From assembly GCF_044454545.1 (NCBI RefSeq), contig NZ_JBITDV010000011.1:124001-188000 (forward strand): a stretch of DNA of 64,000 nt. Direction: 5' to 3'. Positions 51,612-59,678 of the stretch are shown here, one piece after another. The position numbers were made by a program, and so were the translations under genes. Under the pieces are notes generated by a model, which was given only the letters and a program-made list of their open reading frames with translations, was not told the origin of the DNA and ran no database searches. Within the stretch, counting starts at the first letter, position 1, and the number at the start of each line of letters is the position of its first letter. The stretch is from Cryptosporangium sp044454545 (GTDB taxonomy: Bacteria > Actinomycetota > Actinomycetes > Mycobacteriales > Cryptosporangiaceae).

Positions 51612-52265
51612 GTGCGCGAGGGCTTTCGCGGTCAGCTGGACGCAATCCGGGGTGCGCTGGCCGACATGACCCACACTGCGGCGACCGCGATGGAGCGGGC
51701 GACCGTGGCGCTCCTCGGCGCCGACCGGGAGGTCGCCGACGGCGTGGCCGCGCTCGCGATCCAGCTCGACGGCGCGCGACGGGCCGTCGAGGACCAGACG
51801 TACGAGGTGCTGGCGCTCCAGCAGCCGGTGGCCAGCGATCTGCGGACGATGGTGATGGCGATCAAGGTCGGTGGCGACATCGACCGGATGGGGTCGCTGG
51901 CCAATCACGTCGGCAAGATCGCGGTGCGCAGGCACCCGGGCTACGCGGTGCCCGACCAGCTGTTCCCGCTGTTCCGCCAGATGGGCGAGATGGCGGTGCG
52001 GATGGCTCGCGGGGCCGAGGCGGTGCTGCAGTCCAACGACGCCGCCGACGCCGGCCGGCTGGCGATCGACGACGACGCGATGGACGGCCTGCGCCGCACG
52101 CTGTTCCGGACGCTGCTCGACGAGTGGCCGTACGGCGTCGAGGCGGCGATCGACGTCGCCCTGCTCGGCCGCTACTACGAACGGTTCGCCGACCACGCGG
52201 TGTCGATCGCCGACGGCGTCGTCTACCTCGTGACCGGCGAACTCCCCAAGGAGTCCCTCGGCTAA
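51612..52265 (+). CDS. PhoU paralogue
   Basis: The 217-residue protein is a second PhoU with the same V-A-S-D-L-R-T-M-V-M-A-I-K and L-L-G-R-Y-Y-E-R-F-A-D-H-A motifs and even L-F-R-Q-M-G-E as in the first, indicating tandem duplication followed by divergence. GTG at 51612. It lies behind the phoU terminator and may be expressed separately. A regulatory link to the converging pit/DUF47 genes is possible but not shown. Confidence 0.9.
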   Translation: MREGFRGQLDAIRGALADMTHTAATAMERATVALLGADREVADGVAALAIQLDGARRAVEDQTYEVLALQQPVASDLRTMVMAIKVGGDIDRMGSLANHVGKIAVRRHPGYAVPDQLFPLFRQMGEMAVRMARGAEAVLQSNDAADAGRLAIDDDAMDGLRRTLFRTLLDEWPYGVEAAIDVALLGRYYERFADHAVSIADGVVYLVTGELPKESLG

Positions 52266-52290
52266 GGGCTGAATCGTCCCCACGTGCCGA

Positions 52291-53286
52291 TCAGAACAGC
52301 AGCGGGTGGAGAATCGTCTCCAGCGCGGCGGCGACCAGTGCGGCGGCGGGGATCGTCAGTACCCAGGCCGTGACGATGTTCGTCGCCACACCCCACCGCA
52401 CCGCCGACAACCGCTTCGTCGCCCCGACCCCCATCACCGACGCGGTGATCGTGTGCGTCGTCGAGATCGGCACGTGGAACACGTACGCGGTCGTGTAGAG
52501 CACCGCGGCGGCCGCGGTCTCGGCGGCGAACCCGCGCGGCGGATCGAGGTGGATGATCCGCCGCCCGAGCGTCCGCATGATCCGCCATCCGCCGGAGTAG
52601 GTACCGGCCGCCAGCGCCAGAGCCACCGCGACGATCACCCAGAGTGGCACGTCGAAGCCGGTCTGGTAACCGCCGACGACCAGCGCCAGCACGATGACAC
52701 CCATCGTCTTCTGGGCGTCCTGCAGGCCGTGCCCGAGCGCCATCGCGGCGGCCGACACGGTCTGCGCGTACCGGAACCCGCGGCTCATCCGGGCCGGGTG
52801 CGCCCGCCGGAACGTCCACAGGATCGCCAGCATCAGCGCGTATCCCAGGCCGAACCCCACCAGGGGTGACACCACCATCGGGATCACGACCTTGTCGATC
52901 ACGCCGGACCACTTCACCAGCGCGTCCGACGACAGGGCCGCCCCGACCAGCCCGCCGATCAGCGCGTGCGAGGACGACGACGGCAGCCCGAAGTACCAGG
53001 TGATCAAGTTCCAGACGATCCCGCCGAACAGCGCGCAGAACACCAGCAGCAGCCCCTCGCCCCCGGACGGGGCGGAAACGATGCCCTCGCCGACGGTTTT
53101 CGCCACCTCGGTGCCCAGCAGTGCACCGGCCAGGTTCGCGACCGCGGCCATGATCAGCGCGGCCCGGGGCGTCAGCGCGCGGGTGGAGACCGACGTCGCG
53201 ATCGCGTTCGCCGCGTCGTGGAAACCGTTCGTGTAGTCGAACGCCAGGGCGATCGCGATGATCGCCAGTACCGGCAGCAGCTCCAC
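52291..53286 (-). CDS. pit: Inorganic phosphate transporter, Pit family
   Basis: The 331-residue permease has the two PHO4 signatures G-F-H-D-A-A-N-A-I-A-T (with D-Y-T-N just before) and, in the second half, S-T-T-H-T-I-T-A-S-V-M-G. About ten helices and an internal duplication match Pit. It provides low-affinity phosphate (metal-phosphate) uptake. Upstream DUF47 is 3 nt away in the same operon, the common actinobacterial pair. Confidence 0.92.
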   Translation of the reverse strand: MELLPVLAIIAIALAFDYTNGFHDAANAIATSVSTRALTPRAALIMAAVANLAGALLGTEVAKTVGEGIVSAPSGGEGLLLVFCALFGGIVWNLITWYFGLPSSSSHALIGGLVGAALSSDALVKWSGVIDKVVIPMVVSPLVGFGLGYALMLAILWTFRRAHPARMSRGFRYAQTVSAAAMALGHGLQDAQKTMGVIVLALVVGGYQTGFDVPLWVIVAVALALAAGTYSGGWRIMRTLGRRIIHLDPPRGFAAETAAAAVLYTTAYVFHVPISTTHTITASVMGVGATKRLSAVRWGVATNIVTAWVLTIPAAALVAAALETILHPLLF

Positions 53287-53289
53287 CGG

Positions 53290-53916
53290 TCAGGACTCCT
53301 TGACCGCGATCGTCTCGACCGTATTGGCCACGTGCTCGAACGCGTCCGCGGCGGCCTCGAGCTCGTCCGCGACCTCTTTGAGCTTCATCACGGTCAACGT
53401 GTCGTACTCGCCGCTGAACAGCCGCACCAGCAGCATCCGGTAGGCGTGGTCGCCCTCGTTCTCGATCTCGTTGGCCTCGATCCAGTACGCCTCGAGGTCC
53501 TTGAGCGACTGGAGCCTCGGCATCGCGGCCGCGGTCAGCACCGCCGCGCGGGACAGCGTCTCGATCAGCTCGTGCATCTCCCGGGGCAGCGCGGGCAGCT
53601 GCGAGAGCCCGTACAGGTAGATGAGGTTCCCGGCGCCCTCCATGTGGTCCATGACGTCGTCCAGCAGCGACCCGAGCCGGTAGATGTCCTCGCGGTCGAA
53701 GGGCGTGACGAACGTCGAGTTCAGCTTCCGGAGCAGCGCGTGCGTCACGTCGTCGTTGGCGTGTTCGATGTCCTGGAGCCGGTCGGAGATCGATTGGAAG
53801 TCCGGATCGGCCAGGCTCAGCTCACCGAGGATGTCCGCGCCCGTCACCAGGTTGTTGGCGGCCTGGCTGAAGAAGTCGTAGAAGGCGGTCTCGGTGGGGC
53901 GGAGGCGGATACGCAC
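53290..53916 (-). CDS. DUF47 (PhoU-like) Pit accessory protein
   Basis: The 208-residue helical protein starts M-R-I-R-L-R-P-T-E-T-A-F-Y-D-F-F, characteristic of DUF47, with the later D-x-E-x-x-A motif E-N-E-G-D-H-A-Y-R. DUF47 proteins modulate Pit transporters. GTG at 53916 is preferred over ATG 53946 because the family begins at this point. The 282-nt gap to the divergent gene at 54199 shows no feature I can support beyond a likely pair of promoters. Confidence 0.88.
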   Translation of the reverse strand: MRIRLRPTETAFYDFFSQAANNLVTGADILGELSLADPDFQSISDRLQDIEHANDDVTHALLRKLNSTFVTPFDREDIYRLGSLLDDVMDHMEGAGNLIYLYGLSQLPALPREMHELIETLSRAAVLTAAAMPRLQSLKDLEAYWIEANEIENEGDHAYRMLLVRLFSGEYDTLTVMKLKEVADELEAAADAFEHVANTVETIAVKES

Positions 53917-54198
53917 GTGAACCCCTGTGAAAAGTGAGGTGGCCAAAAGGTGGACTGCACGATGATGCTAGGCAAACCGGATGCGTCGGCGTGATTCGGC
54001 GTCTGTTTCCGCACCCCGGCGAGCCTCGATCGGCGTCGGCTGCGGGCCGGGCGCGTACCGGTACGCGAGCGGGCCGGTACTCAGTGCGAGCACGGCGTCG
54101 GCCAGGGTTAACGAAGCCTCAAGGCCGCCGCCAACTTCGGCGCGGCCGTGATTGGATGCTGCGGTCACGTGTGAACGCCTGATGATGGAGTTTCTCGA

Positions 54199-55113
54199 AT
54201 GGCACAGCCCGAGGCGCCCGGCCCCGCGGCCCCTGGTCCCTACTCCGGCTACGGAGCACCCGGCTACGGGCCTCCCGCTGCCGGAGCCCCCGGACCAGGC
54301 GCGCCGGCCCCCGGCTACGGAGCCCCGGGCTACGGCCCGCCCGCGTCCGGTGCTCCGGCATCCGGTGGGCCCGCCCCGGGCTACGGCCCGCCGTCGTCCG
54401 GCTACGGAACCCCGGAATACGGGCCGTCCGCCTACGGGGCGCCGCAGGCGAACGCCGCCTACGGCGCGCCGCCGCCCCCGCCTCCGAACCGGCCGGTCGG
54501 CCTGATCATCGGGGCGATCGTGGCGGCCGTGGTGCTGATCATGGTGGCCGGCGGCGTGATCGCAGCGGTCGTCATCAACAACCGCGGTTCGAACGACGAC
54601 CCGACGATCGCGGCCAGCGACGGCCCCACCGCGGCGCCGACGACGCAGGGCGCGCCGTCGGCGGCCGAAGACCCGACCACCGACTCGACGGCCCCGACGA
54701 GCGGCCGCGGCGTGATCGGCAAGCCGGTCCAGCAGGGCGACATCATCATGACCGTGCTCGCGAAGCCCGAGTGCGGCGTGAAGTCGATCGGCAGCGGTTA
54801 CACGACGTACGAGCCCAAAAAGGGCCAGTGGTGCCTGATCAGCATGAAGTTCGAGAACGTCGGCAAGTCCGCGGTGAAGCCTCGCTCGTACAGCACCAAG
54901 CTGATCGACGGGCAGGGCGGCGAGACGCTGATGGATCTGTTCTCGTTCAAGGCGAACCCGGACGACAAACTCGACCTGTTCGAGAACATCTACCCGGGCA
55001 AGGCCGTCACCGGCATCATCGCGTTCGACATCCCGTCCGACCAGGTCCCGGCCACGCTGAAGCTGAACCCGGACGGCGACTACGACGACGAGGTCCAGAT
55101 CTCACTCAAGTAA
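54199..55113 (+). CDS. Membrane-anchored DUF4352-like protein with Gly-Tyr-Pro-rich tail
   Basis: The 304-residue protein has a cytoplasmic N-terminal region of about 95 residues rich in P-G-Y-G-P-P and A-P-G-Y-G repeats. One membrane helix follows (G-L-I-I-G-A-I-V-A-A-V-V-L-I-M-V-A-G-G), then a Thr/Ser/Asp linker and a beta-sandwich resembling DUF4352/Telomeric-repeat-binding-factor-2-like domains. The domain contains C-G-V and W-C-L-I-S-M-K-F-E-N-V-G-K-S. Such domains are common in actinobacterial exported proteins of unknown role. Confidence 0.75.
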   Translation: MAQPEAPGPAAPGPYSGYGAPGYGPPAAGAPGPGAPAPGYGAPGYGPPASGAPASGGPAPGYGPPSSGYGTPEYGPSAYGAPQANAAYGAPPPPPPNRPVGLIIGAIVAAVVLIMVAGGVIAAVVINNRGSNDDPTIAASDGPTAAPTTQGAPSAAEDPTTDSTAPTSGRGVIGKPVQQGDIIMTVLAKPECGVKSIGSGYTTYEPKKGQWCLISMKFENVGKSAVKPRSYSTKLIDGQGGETLMDLFSFKANPDDKLDLFENIYPGKAVTGIIAFDIPSDQVPATLKLNPDGDYDDEVQISLK

Positions 55114-55171
55114 GCGGCGGTGGCTACCGGGTCAACGCCCCTTACCTAGCGCACTCCCGTAGGCTGGGAGC

Positions 55172-55474
55172 GTGGGTGGATGGGTAGGCCAAGTCATCGG
55201 GGCCATCAACGTGGTGGTCCTGGTCGTCAGTCTCGCGCTCGAGGCGTGGGCGTTCGTGCACGCCTTGATGCAGAAGGCCGAAGCGTTCCCGGCCGTCGAG
55301 ACGTTGCAGAAGGGCGTCTGGCTGGCGCTGATCGGCGGCACGATGCTCGCGTCGCTGCTGTTCTTCGCCTTCGGCATGCTCTTCGCGATGATCGCGCTGA
55401 TCGCGGCGCTGGTGTACCTGCTCGATGTGCGCCCGCGTATCCGCGAGATCAGCAACGGCGGTAGGAGCTGGTAG
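55172..55474 (+). CDS. DUF2516 membrane protein
   Basis: The 100-residue protein has about three hydrophobic segments, beginning I-G-A-I-N-V-V-V-L-V-V and ending with V-Y-L-L-D-V-R-P-R-I-R-E, the DUF2516 pattern restricted to actinobacteria. In mycobacteria the DUF2516 gene lies next to hbhA; here the HbhA-like gene is 45 kb away. GTG at 55172. Function is unknown. Confidence 0.85.
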   Translation: MGGWVGQVIGAINVVVLVVSLALEAWAFVHALMQKAEAFPAVETLQKGVWLALIGGTMLASLLFFAFGMLFAMIALIAALVYLLDVRPRIREISNGGRSW

Positions 55475-55503
55475 ACCGGCTGGTCACCGGCGGCGGCGAG
55501 CCG

Positions 55504-56223
55504 GTGACGGTGTTCGCGCACGGTCTCGGCGGCAGCATCGCCGATACGCGTCCGCTCGGGTCCGGCGTGAGCGGCACCCGGGTCTTCCTCTCGTTCCGCG
55601 GCCACGGTGCCTCGGAGCCGCTCCGGGTCGGCTGGACCTACCGCGACCTCGCCGACGACCTGCTCCAGGTGGCCGACGAGTACGGCGCGACCAGGGCGGT
55701 CGGCACCAGCCTCGGTGCCGGTGCGCTGACCCGCCTGGTCGCCGACGCACCCGGCCGTTTCGAACGTCTGGTGTTCTTCCTGCCCGCCGCGCTCGACCGG
55801 CCCCGGCCGGTGGAGGCCCGGAGCCGGTTCGCCGCGATGGTGTCGGCGCTCGAGGACGACGATCCCGAGCGACTGGCCGCCGTGGTCACGCTGGAGGTCC
55901 CGGAGCCGAACGCGTCGAGCACCGCGGCCCGGGCCTACGTCCGGCAGCGGGTCGCCGCGCTGCGCGCGCCGGGCATCGCCGAGGCACTCCGCCGCCTGCC
56001 CACACTGACCGTTCTTCCTTCTGCGGACGCGCTGCGCGCGGTCACTGCCCCCGCGCTCGTGCTGGGCTGCGCCGGCGATCCGCTCCACCCGGCCGGGGTT
56101 GCTCAGGCGCTGGCGGACGCTCTGCCGAGCGCGCAGCTGCACCTCTACCCCGAACCCGGAGTCCTCTGGAACCAGCGGGCCGACCTCCGCCGCCGGATCA
56201 GTTCGTTCCTAGCCGTTCGGTGA
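55504..56223 (+). CDS. Alpha/beta hydrolase, start uncertain
   Basis: The 239-residue frame from GTG 55504 has V-F-A-H-G-L-G-G (oxyanion region), F-R-G-H-G, and a nucleophile elbow G-T-S-L-G. A late Asp lies in G-C-A-G-D-P-L, but there is no clear canonical His (the C-terminal region reads Y-P-E-P-G-V-L-W), so activity is uncertain. The residues encoded just upstream (R-L-V-T-G-G-G-E-P) look like true protein, yet no ATG, GTG or TTG precedes them before the DUF2516 stop. Either the N-terminus is short or a rare codon (CTG at 55468, behind ggtaggag) is used. The 3' end overlaps the convergent dehydrogenase by 26 nt. Confidence 0.7.
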   Translation: MTVFAHGLGGSIADTRPLGSGVSGTRVFLSFRGHGASEPLRVGWTYRDLADDLLQVADEYGATRAVGTSLGAGALTRLVADAPGRFERLVFFLPAALDRPRPVEARSRFAAMVSALEDDDPERLAAVVTLEVPEPNASSTAARAYVRQRVAALRAPGIAEALRRLPTLTVLPSADALRAVTAPALVLGCAGDPLHPAGVAQALADALPSAQLHLYPEPGVLWNQRADLRRRISSFLAVR

Positions 56224-57256
56224 CGAGCCGTTCGGTGACCAGCCGTTCGGCGGCCGCGGCCGGAGTGAGTCCCTCGGCCTCGGCCAGCTGGTAGACCCGG
56301 GTCAGCGTCTCGCCGATCGCGTCGATGCGGGCGGCCACCGCGGCCTCGGGCTCGCGGTAGAGCTCGGTGGCGACCGCGTGGACGATGCCGCCGGCGCTGA
56401 CCACGTAGTCGGGGGCCCAGAGGATGCCGCGGTCGTGCAGTAGCCCGGCGACGTCCGCGGACGCGAGCTGGTTGTTCGCCGGGCCGACGATCGCCCGGCA
56501 GCGCAGCTCCGGTACCAGGGCCGGCGTCAGCACGCCCCCGAGCGCGGCGGGCACCAGCACGTCGACCTCGGCGGTGAGCGCCGACTCGGGGGACGCCCAT
56601 CGCGCTCCGAGCTCGTCGGCCAGTGCTTCGGCGTCGGCCCGGACGTCGGAAACGACCAACCGGGCCCCGGCCGAGGCGAGCCGCCGGGCGACGTCCGCCC
56701 CTACCGAGCCGAGCCCGACGACGGCGAACGTCCGGCCGGCCGGCCACGAACGTGCGGAGGCCGTCGCACCGCCCGGATCCGGCAGGCGGTCGACCGTGGC
56801 GCGGAGCGCTGCGAGGACTCCGGCCGCCGTGCCGGGGGACGAGCTGCCGCTGCCGCCGGCCGACACCGGCCGGCAGAAGGCATGGGAGGTGCGCTCGCCG
56901 ATCACGACCATGTCGTCGGACGAGGTCCCCACGTCGGGCCCGGTGCCGTACCGGCCGCCGAGTGCCTCCACCGCGTCGCCGACGTCGAGCAGCAGTTCCC
57001 GCCGGTCCGGACGCGCTCCCGGAGGCAGTGCGACCACGGTCTTGCCCCCTCCGTTCGCGAGTCCGGCCAGCGCGTTCTTGGCGGTCATCGAGGACGAGAG
57101 CCGGAGCGCGTCCTCGACGCCGTCGCGCCAGTCGGCGTAGTTCCAGATCCGGCAGCCGCCCAGCGCCTGCCCCCGTGCGGTCGAGTGGATCGCGACGACG
57201 ATCGGAACCCCGGACCGGCGACCCGCAGTGACGTGAAGCTCCTCATGCGTGAACAT
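56198..57256 (-). CDS. Leucine/valine dehydrogenase-type amino acid dehydrogenase
   Basis: The 352-residue enzyme of the Glu/Leu/Phe/Val dehydrogenase family has K60 in S-M-T-A-K-N-A-L-A-G-L and K72 in G-G-G-K-T-V-V, the substrate and catalytic lysines of leucine dehydrogenase. The dinucleotide fold V-V-G-L-G-S-V-G-A-D-V follows. It oxidatively deaminates branched-chain amino acids to 2-keto acids, feeding catabolism or branched fatty acid synthesis. The C-terminus carries a tandem L-V-T-E-R-L-V-T-E-R-L from a short DNA duplication. An Lrp-type regulator is divergent from it. Confidence 0.88.
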   Translation of the reverse strand: MFTHEELHVTAGRRSGVPIVVAIHSTARGQALGGCRIWNYADWRDGVEDALRLSSSMTAKNALAGLANGGGKTVVALPPGARPDRRELLLDVGDAVEALGGRYGTGPDVGTSSDDMVVIGERTSHAFCRPVSAGGSGSSSPGTAAGVLAALRATVDRLPDPGGATASARSWPAGRTFAVVGLGSVGADVARRLASAGARLVVSDVRADAEALADELGARWASPESALTAEVDVLVPAALGGVLTPALVPELRCRAIVGPANNQLASADVAGLLHDRGILWAPDYVVSAGGIVHAVATELYREPEAAVAARIDAIGETLTRVYQLAEAEGLTPAAAAERLVTERLVTERLGTN

Positions 57257-57325
57257 GCCGAGAACGTAGAGCCATCTGCGGCGTGAAAGCCGACAGGCCG
57301 AACGAAATTCGGTCCGTCCGCAAGA

Positions 57326-57790
57326 ATGCCGGTCATGGACGACATTGATTCGGCGATCCTGGCCCATCTCCAGCGCGACGCACGGCAGACCAACCGCGAG
57401 CTGGCCGCCGCGGTCGGGCTCGCCCCTTCCACCTGCCTGGAGCGCGTCCGGGCGCTGCGGGCCGCGGGCGTGCTCACCGGCTTCCACGCGGCGGTCGACC
57501 TGGCCGCGATGAACCGCCGGGTGCAGGCGTTGATCTCGGTGCAGGTCCGGCCGCTCAGCCGCGAAGTCATCCAGAGCTTCAAGAGCTACACGGCCGCGCT
57601 GCCCGAGGTGCTCTCGGTGTACGTCGTGACCGGCCAGCACGACATCCTGCTGCACGTCGCGGTGCCCCATGTCGACGCGATGCACACGTTCCTGATGGAC
57701 CGGATCACCGTGCGCCGGGAGGTGATCGGGTTCAACACCTCGGTGATCTACCAGCACACGCGAAACGCGGTGGTGTCGCCGCTACCGTGA
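57326..57790 (+). CDS. Lrp/AsnC-family transcriptional regulator
   Basis: The 154-residue regulator has an N-terminal HTH (I-L-A-H-L-Q-R-D-A-R-Q-T-N-R-E-L-A, then P-S-T-C-L-E-R-V-R-A-L) and a C-terminal RAM ligand-binding domain (V-Y-V-V-T-G-Q-H-D-I-L-L-H-V-A-V). The 69-bp divergent arrangement with the branched-chain amino acid dehydrogenase makes that gene its likely target, with an amino acid as ligand, as for BkdR. Start ATG 57326 or 57335. Confidence 0.9.
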   Translation: MPVMDDIDSAILAHLQRDARQTNRELAAAVGLAPSTCLERVRALRAAGVLTGFHAAVDLAAMNRRVQALISVQVRPLSREVIQSFKSYTAALPEVLSVYVVTGQHDILLHVAVPHVDAMHTFLMDRITVRREVIGFNTSVIYQHTRNAVVSPLP

Positions 57791-57794
57791 CGGC

Positions 57795-58520
57795 ATGCCG
57801 CACACCCACCGACTCGACCTGCTCGACCCGACGCTGCGCGAGTGGGATGCCACCGTGCTGCACGTCGACACCGAAAACCCGGAGCAGGGGATCGTGCTCG
57901 ACCGCTCGGCGTTCTACCCGGGCGGCGGAGGCCAGCCGCCGGACCACGGGACGCTGCTCTGGGGCGGCACCCAGACGCGCATCGCCGGTACCCGCAAGGG
58001 CGACGACCTGTACCTGATCCCGCAGGAAGGCGACCCGGTGCCGCCGGTCGGCACTGCCGTCCGGGGCGCACTCGACGACGAGCGCCGGACGCTCCTCATG
58101 CGGACGCACTCCGGCCTGCACGTCCTCTGCGGGGTCGTGTTCCGCGACTTCGGCGCGCTGGTCACCGGCGGCAACATGGAGCCGGGCGAGGCCCGGATGG
58201 ACTTCAACCTCCCCGAGGTGCCCGCCGGCTTCAAGCAGACGATCGAGGACGCGGTCAACCTCGAGGTGGACGCCGACCGGCCGGTCGAGGTCAAGGTGCT
58301 GCCGCGCGACGAGGCGTTCGCGATCCCCGACATCGTCCGGACCGCGACGAACCTGGTGCCGCGGGAGCTCACCGAAGTCCGCGTGGTGGACATCGTCGGA
58401 CTGGACGCCCAGGCCGACGGCGGTACCCACGTAGCGTCTACGAAACAGATCGGCCGCATCACGGTGGCCAAGATCGAGAACAAGGGGCGCGGGTTCCGCC
58501 GGGTGCGGGTGCGCCTCTGA
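57795..58520 (+). CDS. AlaX-type alanyl-tRNA editing protein
   Basis: The 241-residue protein has the AlaRS editing-domain motifs S-A-F-Y-P-G-G-G-G-Q, H105-x3-H109 in R-T-H-S-G-L-H-V and a distal T-H at 211-212. AlaX hydrolyses mis-charged Ser- or Gly-tRNA(Ala) using zinc held by H-x3-H and C-x3-H. Here the Cys of the second pair is Asp208 (A-D-G-G-T-H-V), so zinc binding would be altered. It begins 4 nt after the Lrp-type gene, and its stop overlaps the SMR start. Confidence 0.85.
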   Translation: MPHTHRLDLLDPTLREWDATVLHVDTENPEQGIVLDRSAFYPGGGGQPPDHGTLLWGGTQTRIAGTRKGDDLYLIPQEGDPVPPVGTAVRGALDDERRTLLMRTHSGLHVLCGVVFRDFGALVTGGNMEPGEARMDFNLPEVPAGFKQTIEDAVNLEVDADRPVEVKVLPRDEAFAIPDIVRTATNLVPRELTEVRVVDIVGLDAQADGGTHVASTKQIGRITVAKIENKGRGFRRVRVRL

Positions 58521-58870
58521 TGACGGAGAGGTCGTTCGTGGGCGTGTGGGTATGGCTGGCGTCGGCGATCGTGGCCGAGGTGACCGCGACCAGCGCGCTG
58601 AAGGCCTCGCACGGGTTCACGGTGCTCTGGGCGAGCATCGTGGTCGTGCTCGGGTACGGCTGGTCGTTCTTCGGGCTGTCGCAGGCGCTGAAACTCGGCC
58701 TGGGCATCGGCACCGCCTACGCGGTCTGGGCCGGTGTCGGCACCGGCCTGATCGCGATCATCGGCTGGGTCGCGTTCGGCGACAAGCTCGGGATGACCGC
58801 GATCGCAGGCATCCTGCTGATCGTCGTCGGGGTCGTGCTGGTCAACCTGAGCGGTACCGCCCACTCCTAG
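58520..58870 (+). CDS. Small multidrug resistance (SMR) transporter
   Basis: The 116-residue, four-helix protein has the essential membrane Glu in A-S-A-I-V-A-E-V-T-A-T-S-A-L-K-A-S, then S-F-F-G-L-S-Q-A-L-K, A-Y-A-V-W-A-G-V-G-T and a last helix G-I-L-L-I-V-V-G-V-V. This matches the EmrE/QacE branch (drug/proton antiport of quaternary cations); some members export guanidinium instead. The ATG overlaps the AlaX stop by 1 nt (TGATG). It converges on the next gene with overlapping stop codons. Confidence 0.9.
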   Translation: MTERSFVGVWVWLASAIVAEVTATSALKASHGFTVLWASIVVVLGYGWSFFGLSQALKLGLGIGTAYAVWAGVGTGLIAIIGWVAFGDKLGMTAIAGILLIVVGVVLVNLSGTAHS

Positions 58871-59631
58871 GCGTTGAACAGTGCCTCGGGTAGCGCGGGG
58901 TTGCCCTCGACGGTGAGCACCGACAGCGGGATCCGGCCCCAGAGCGCGAGTTCCAGATCGCTCGCGGTGCCGGTCACGGCCGACTGGGCGTGCGGCGGGT
59001 CGTCGAAGACCGTGCCGGTGTCCAGTAGCGAGATACCGACGCCCCGCATCCGCACGGCCCAGTGGGCGTCCACGTCCGTCGCGCGCAGCGTCACCACGCC
59101 GCGGGGAGTGTCGTCGGCCCAGTCGTGCTTGGCCGGCAGGAACGTGTCGAGCATCTCGTCCACGCCGTCGACGGCCAGCCGGGCGTCGATCGGTTCGGTG
59201 AGGGCCGCACCGGCGCCGAGCTGGGCGTCCCAGCGGTGGATCGCGGTCTCGTGCGCCATCCGGCGGAACCAGAACCGCGCGACCGGCTCCTGAATGGACC
59301 AGTTCCAGGCCGGCGTACTCGGATCGGTCGACCCGAGCGCGGCCAGGAGGATCCGGAACGACTCGTCCCACCACTCGATGACGTCCGTACCGGACGGCGC
59401 GGCCTCGGGCGCCTCCCCGTCTTCGGGCGGCGTCGTGACGCCGCGGACCACGTGCGCGCCGTGGAACCGGTAGACGGCCCCGACGTGGGCGACCAGCCGC
59501 TCGACGTTCCACCCCGGACAGGACGGAACCGGCGAAGCCAGTGTCTCGGGGGTGAGCGCCGCACGGAAGCCCGCGCCTTCGCGCCGCAGGTTGTCCAGCC
59601 AGAATTCCGCGTCCGGGCGGCTCTCGCTCAT
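58867..59631 (-). CDS. Maleylpyruvate isomerase/DinB-like protein, probably mycothiol-linked
   Basis: The 254-residue protein has the MDMPI N-terminal four-helix bundle: C-P-G-W-N-V-E-R-L-V-A-H-V-G and R-M-A-H-E-T-A-I-H-R-W-D, which carry the three metal histidines. A C-terminal alpha/beta domain ends V-E-G-N-P-A-L-P-E-A-L. Characterised members are mycothiol-dependent isomerases or thiol transferases, consistent with mshD and mshA in this window. The ATG at 59631 is chosen; upstream codons overlap the methyltransferase end. Confidence 0.82.
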   Translation of the reverse strand: MSESRPDAEFWLDNLRREGAGFRAALTPETLASPVPSCPGWNVERLVAHVGAVYRFHGAHVVRGVTTPPEDGEAPEAAPSGTDVIEWWDESFRILLAALGSTDPSTPAWNWSIQEPVARFWFRRMAHETAIHRWDAQLGAGAALTEPIDARLAVDGVDEMLDTFLPAKHDWADDTPRGVVTLRATDVDAHWAVRMRGVGISLLDTGTVFDDPPHAQSAVTGTASDLELALWGRIPLSVLTVEGNPALPEALFNA

Positions 59632-59678
59632 GAGTCGCGTCCTGTCGTGGTGGGAGGCTTTTTGGGGTCGGCACAAGC

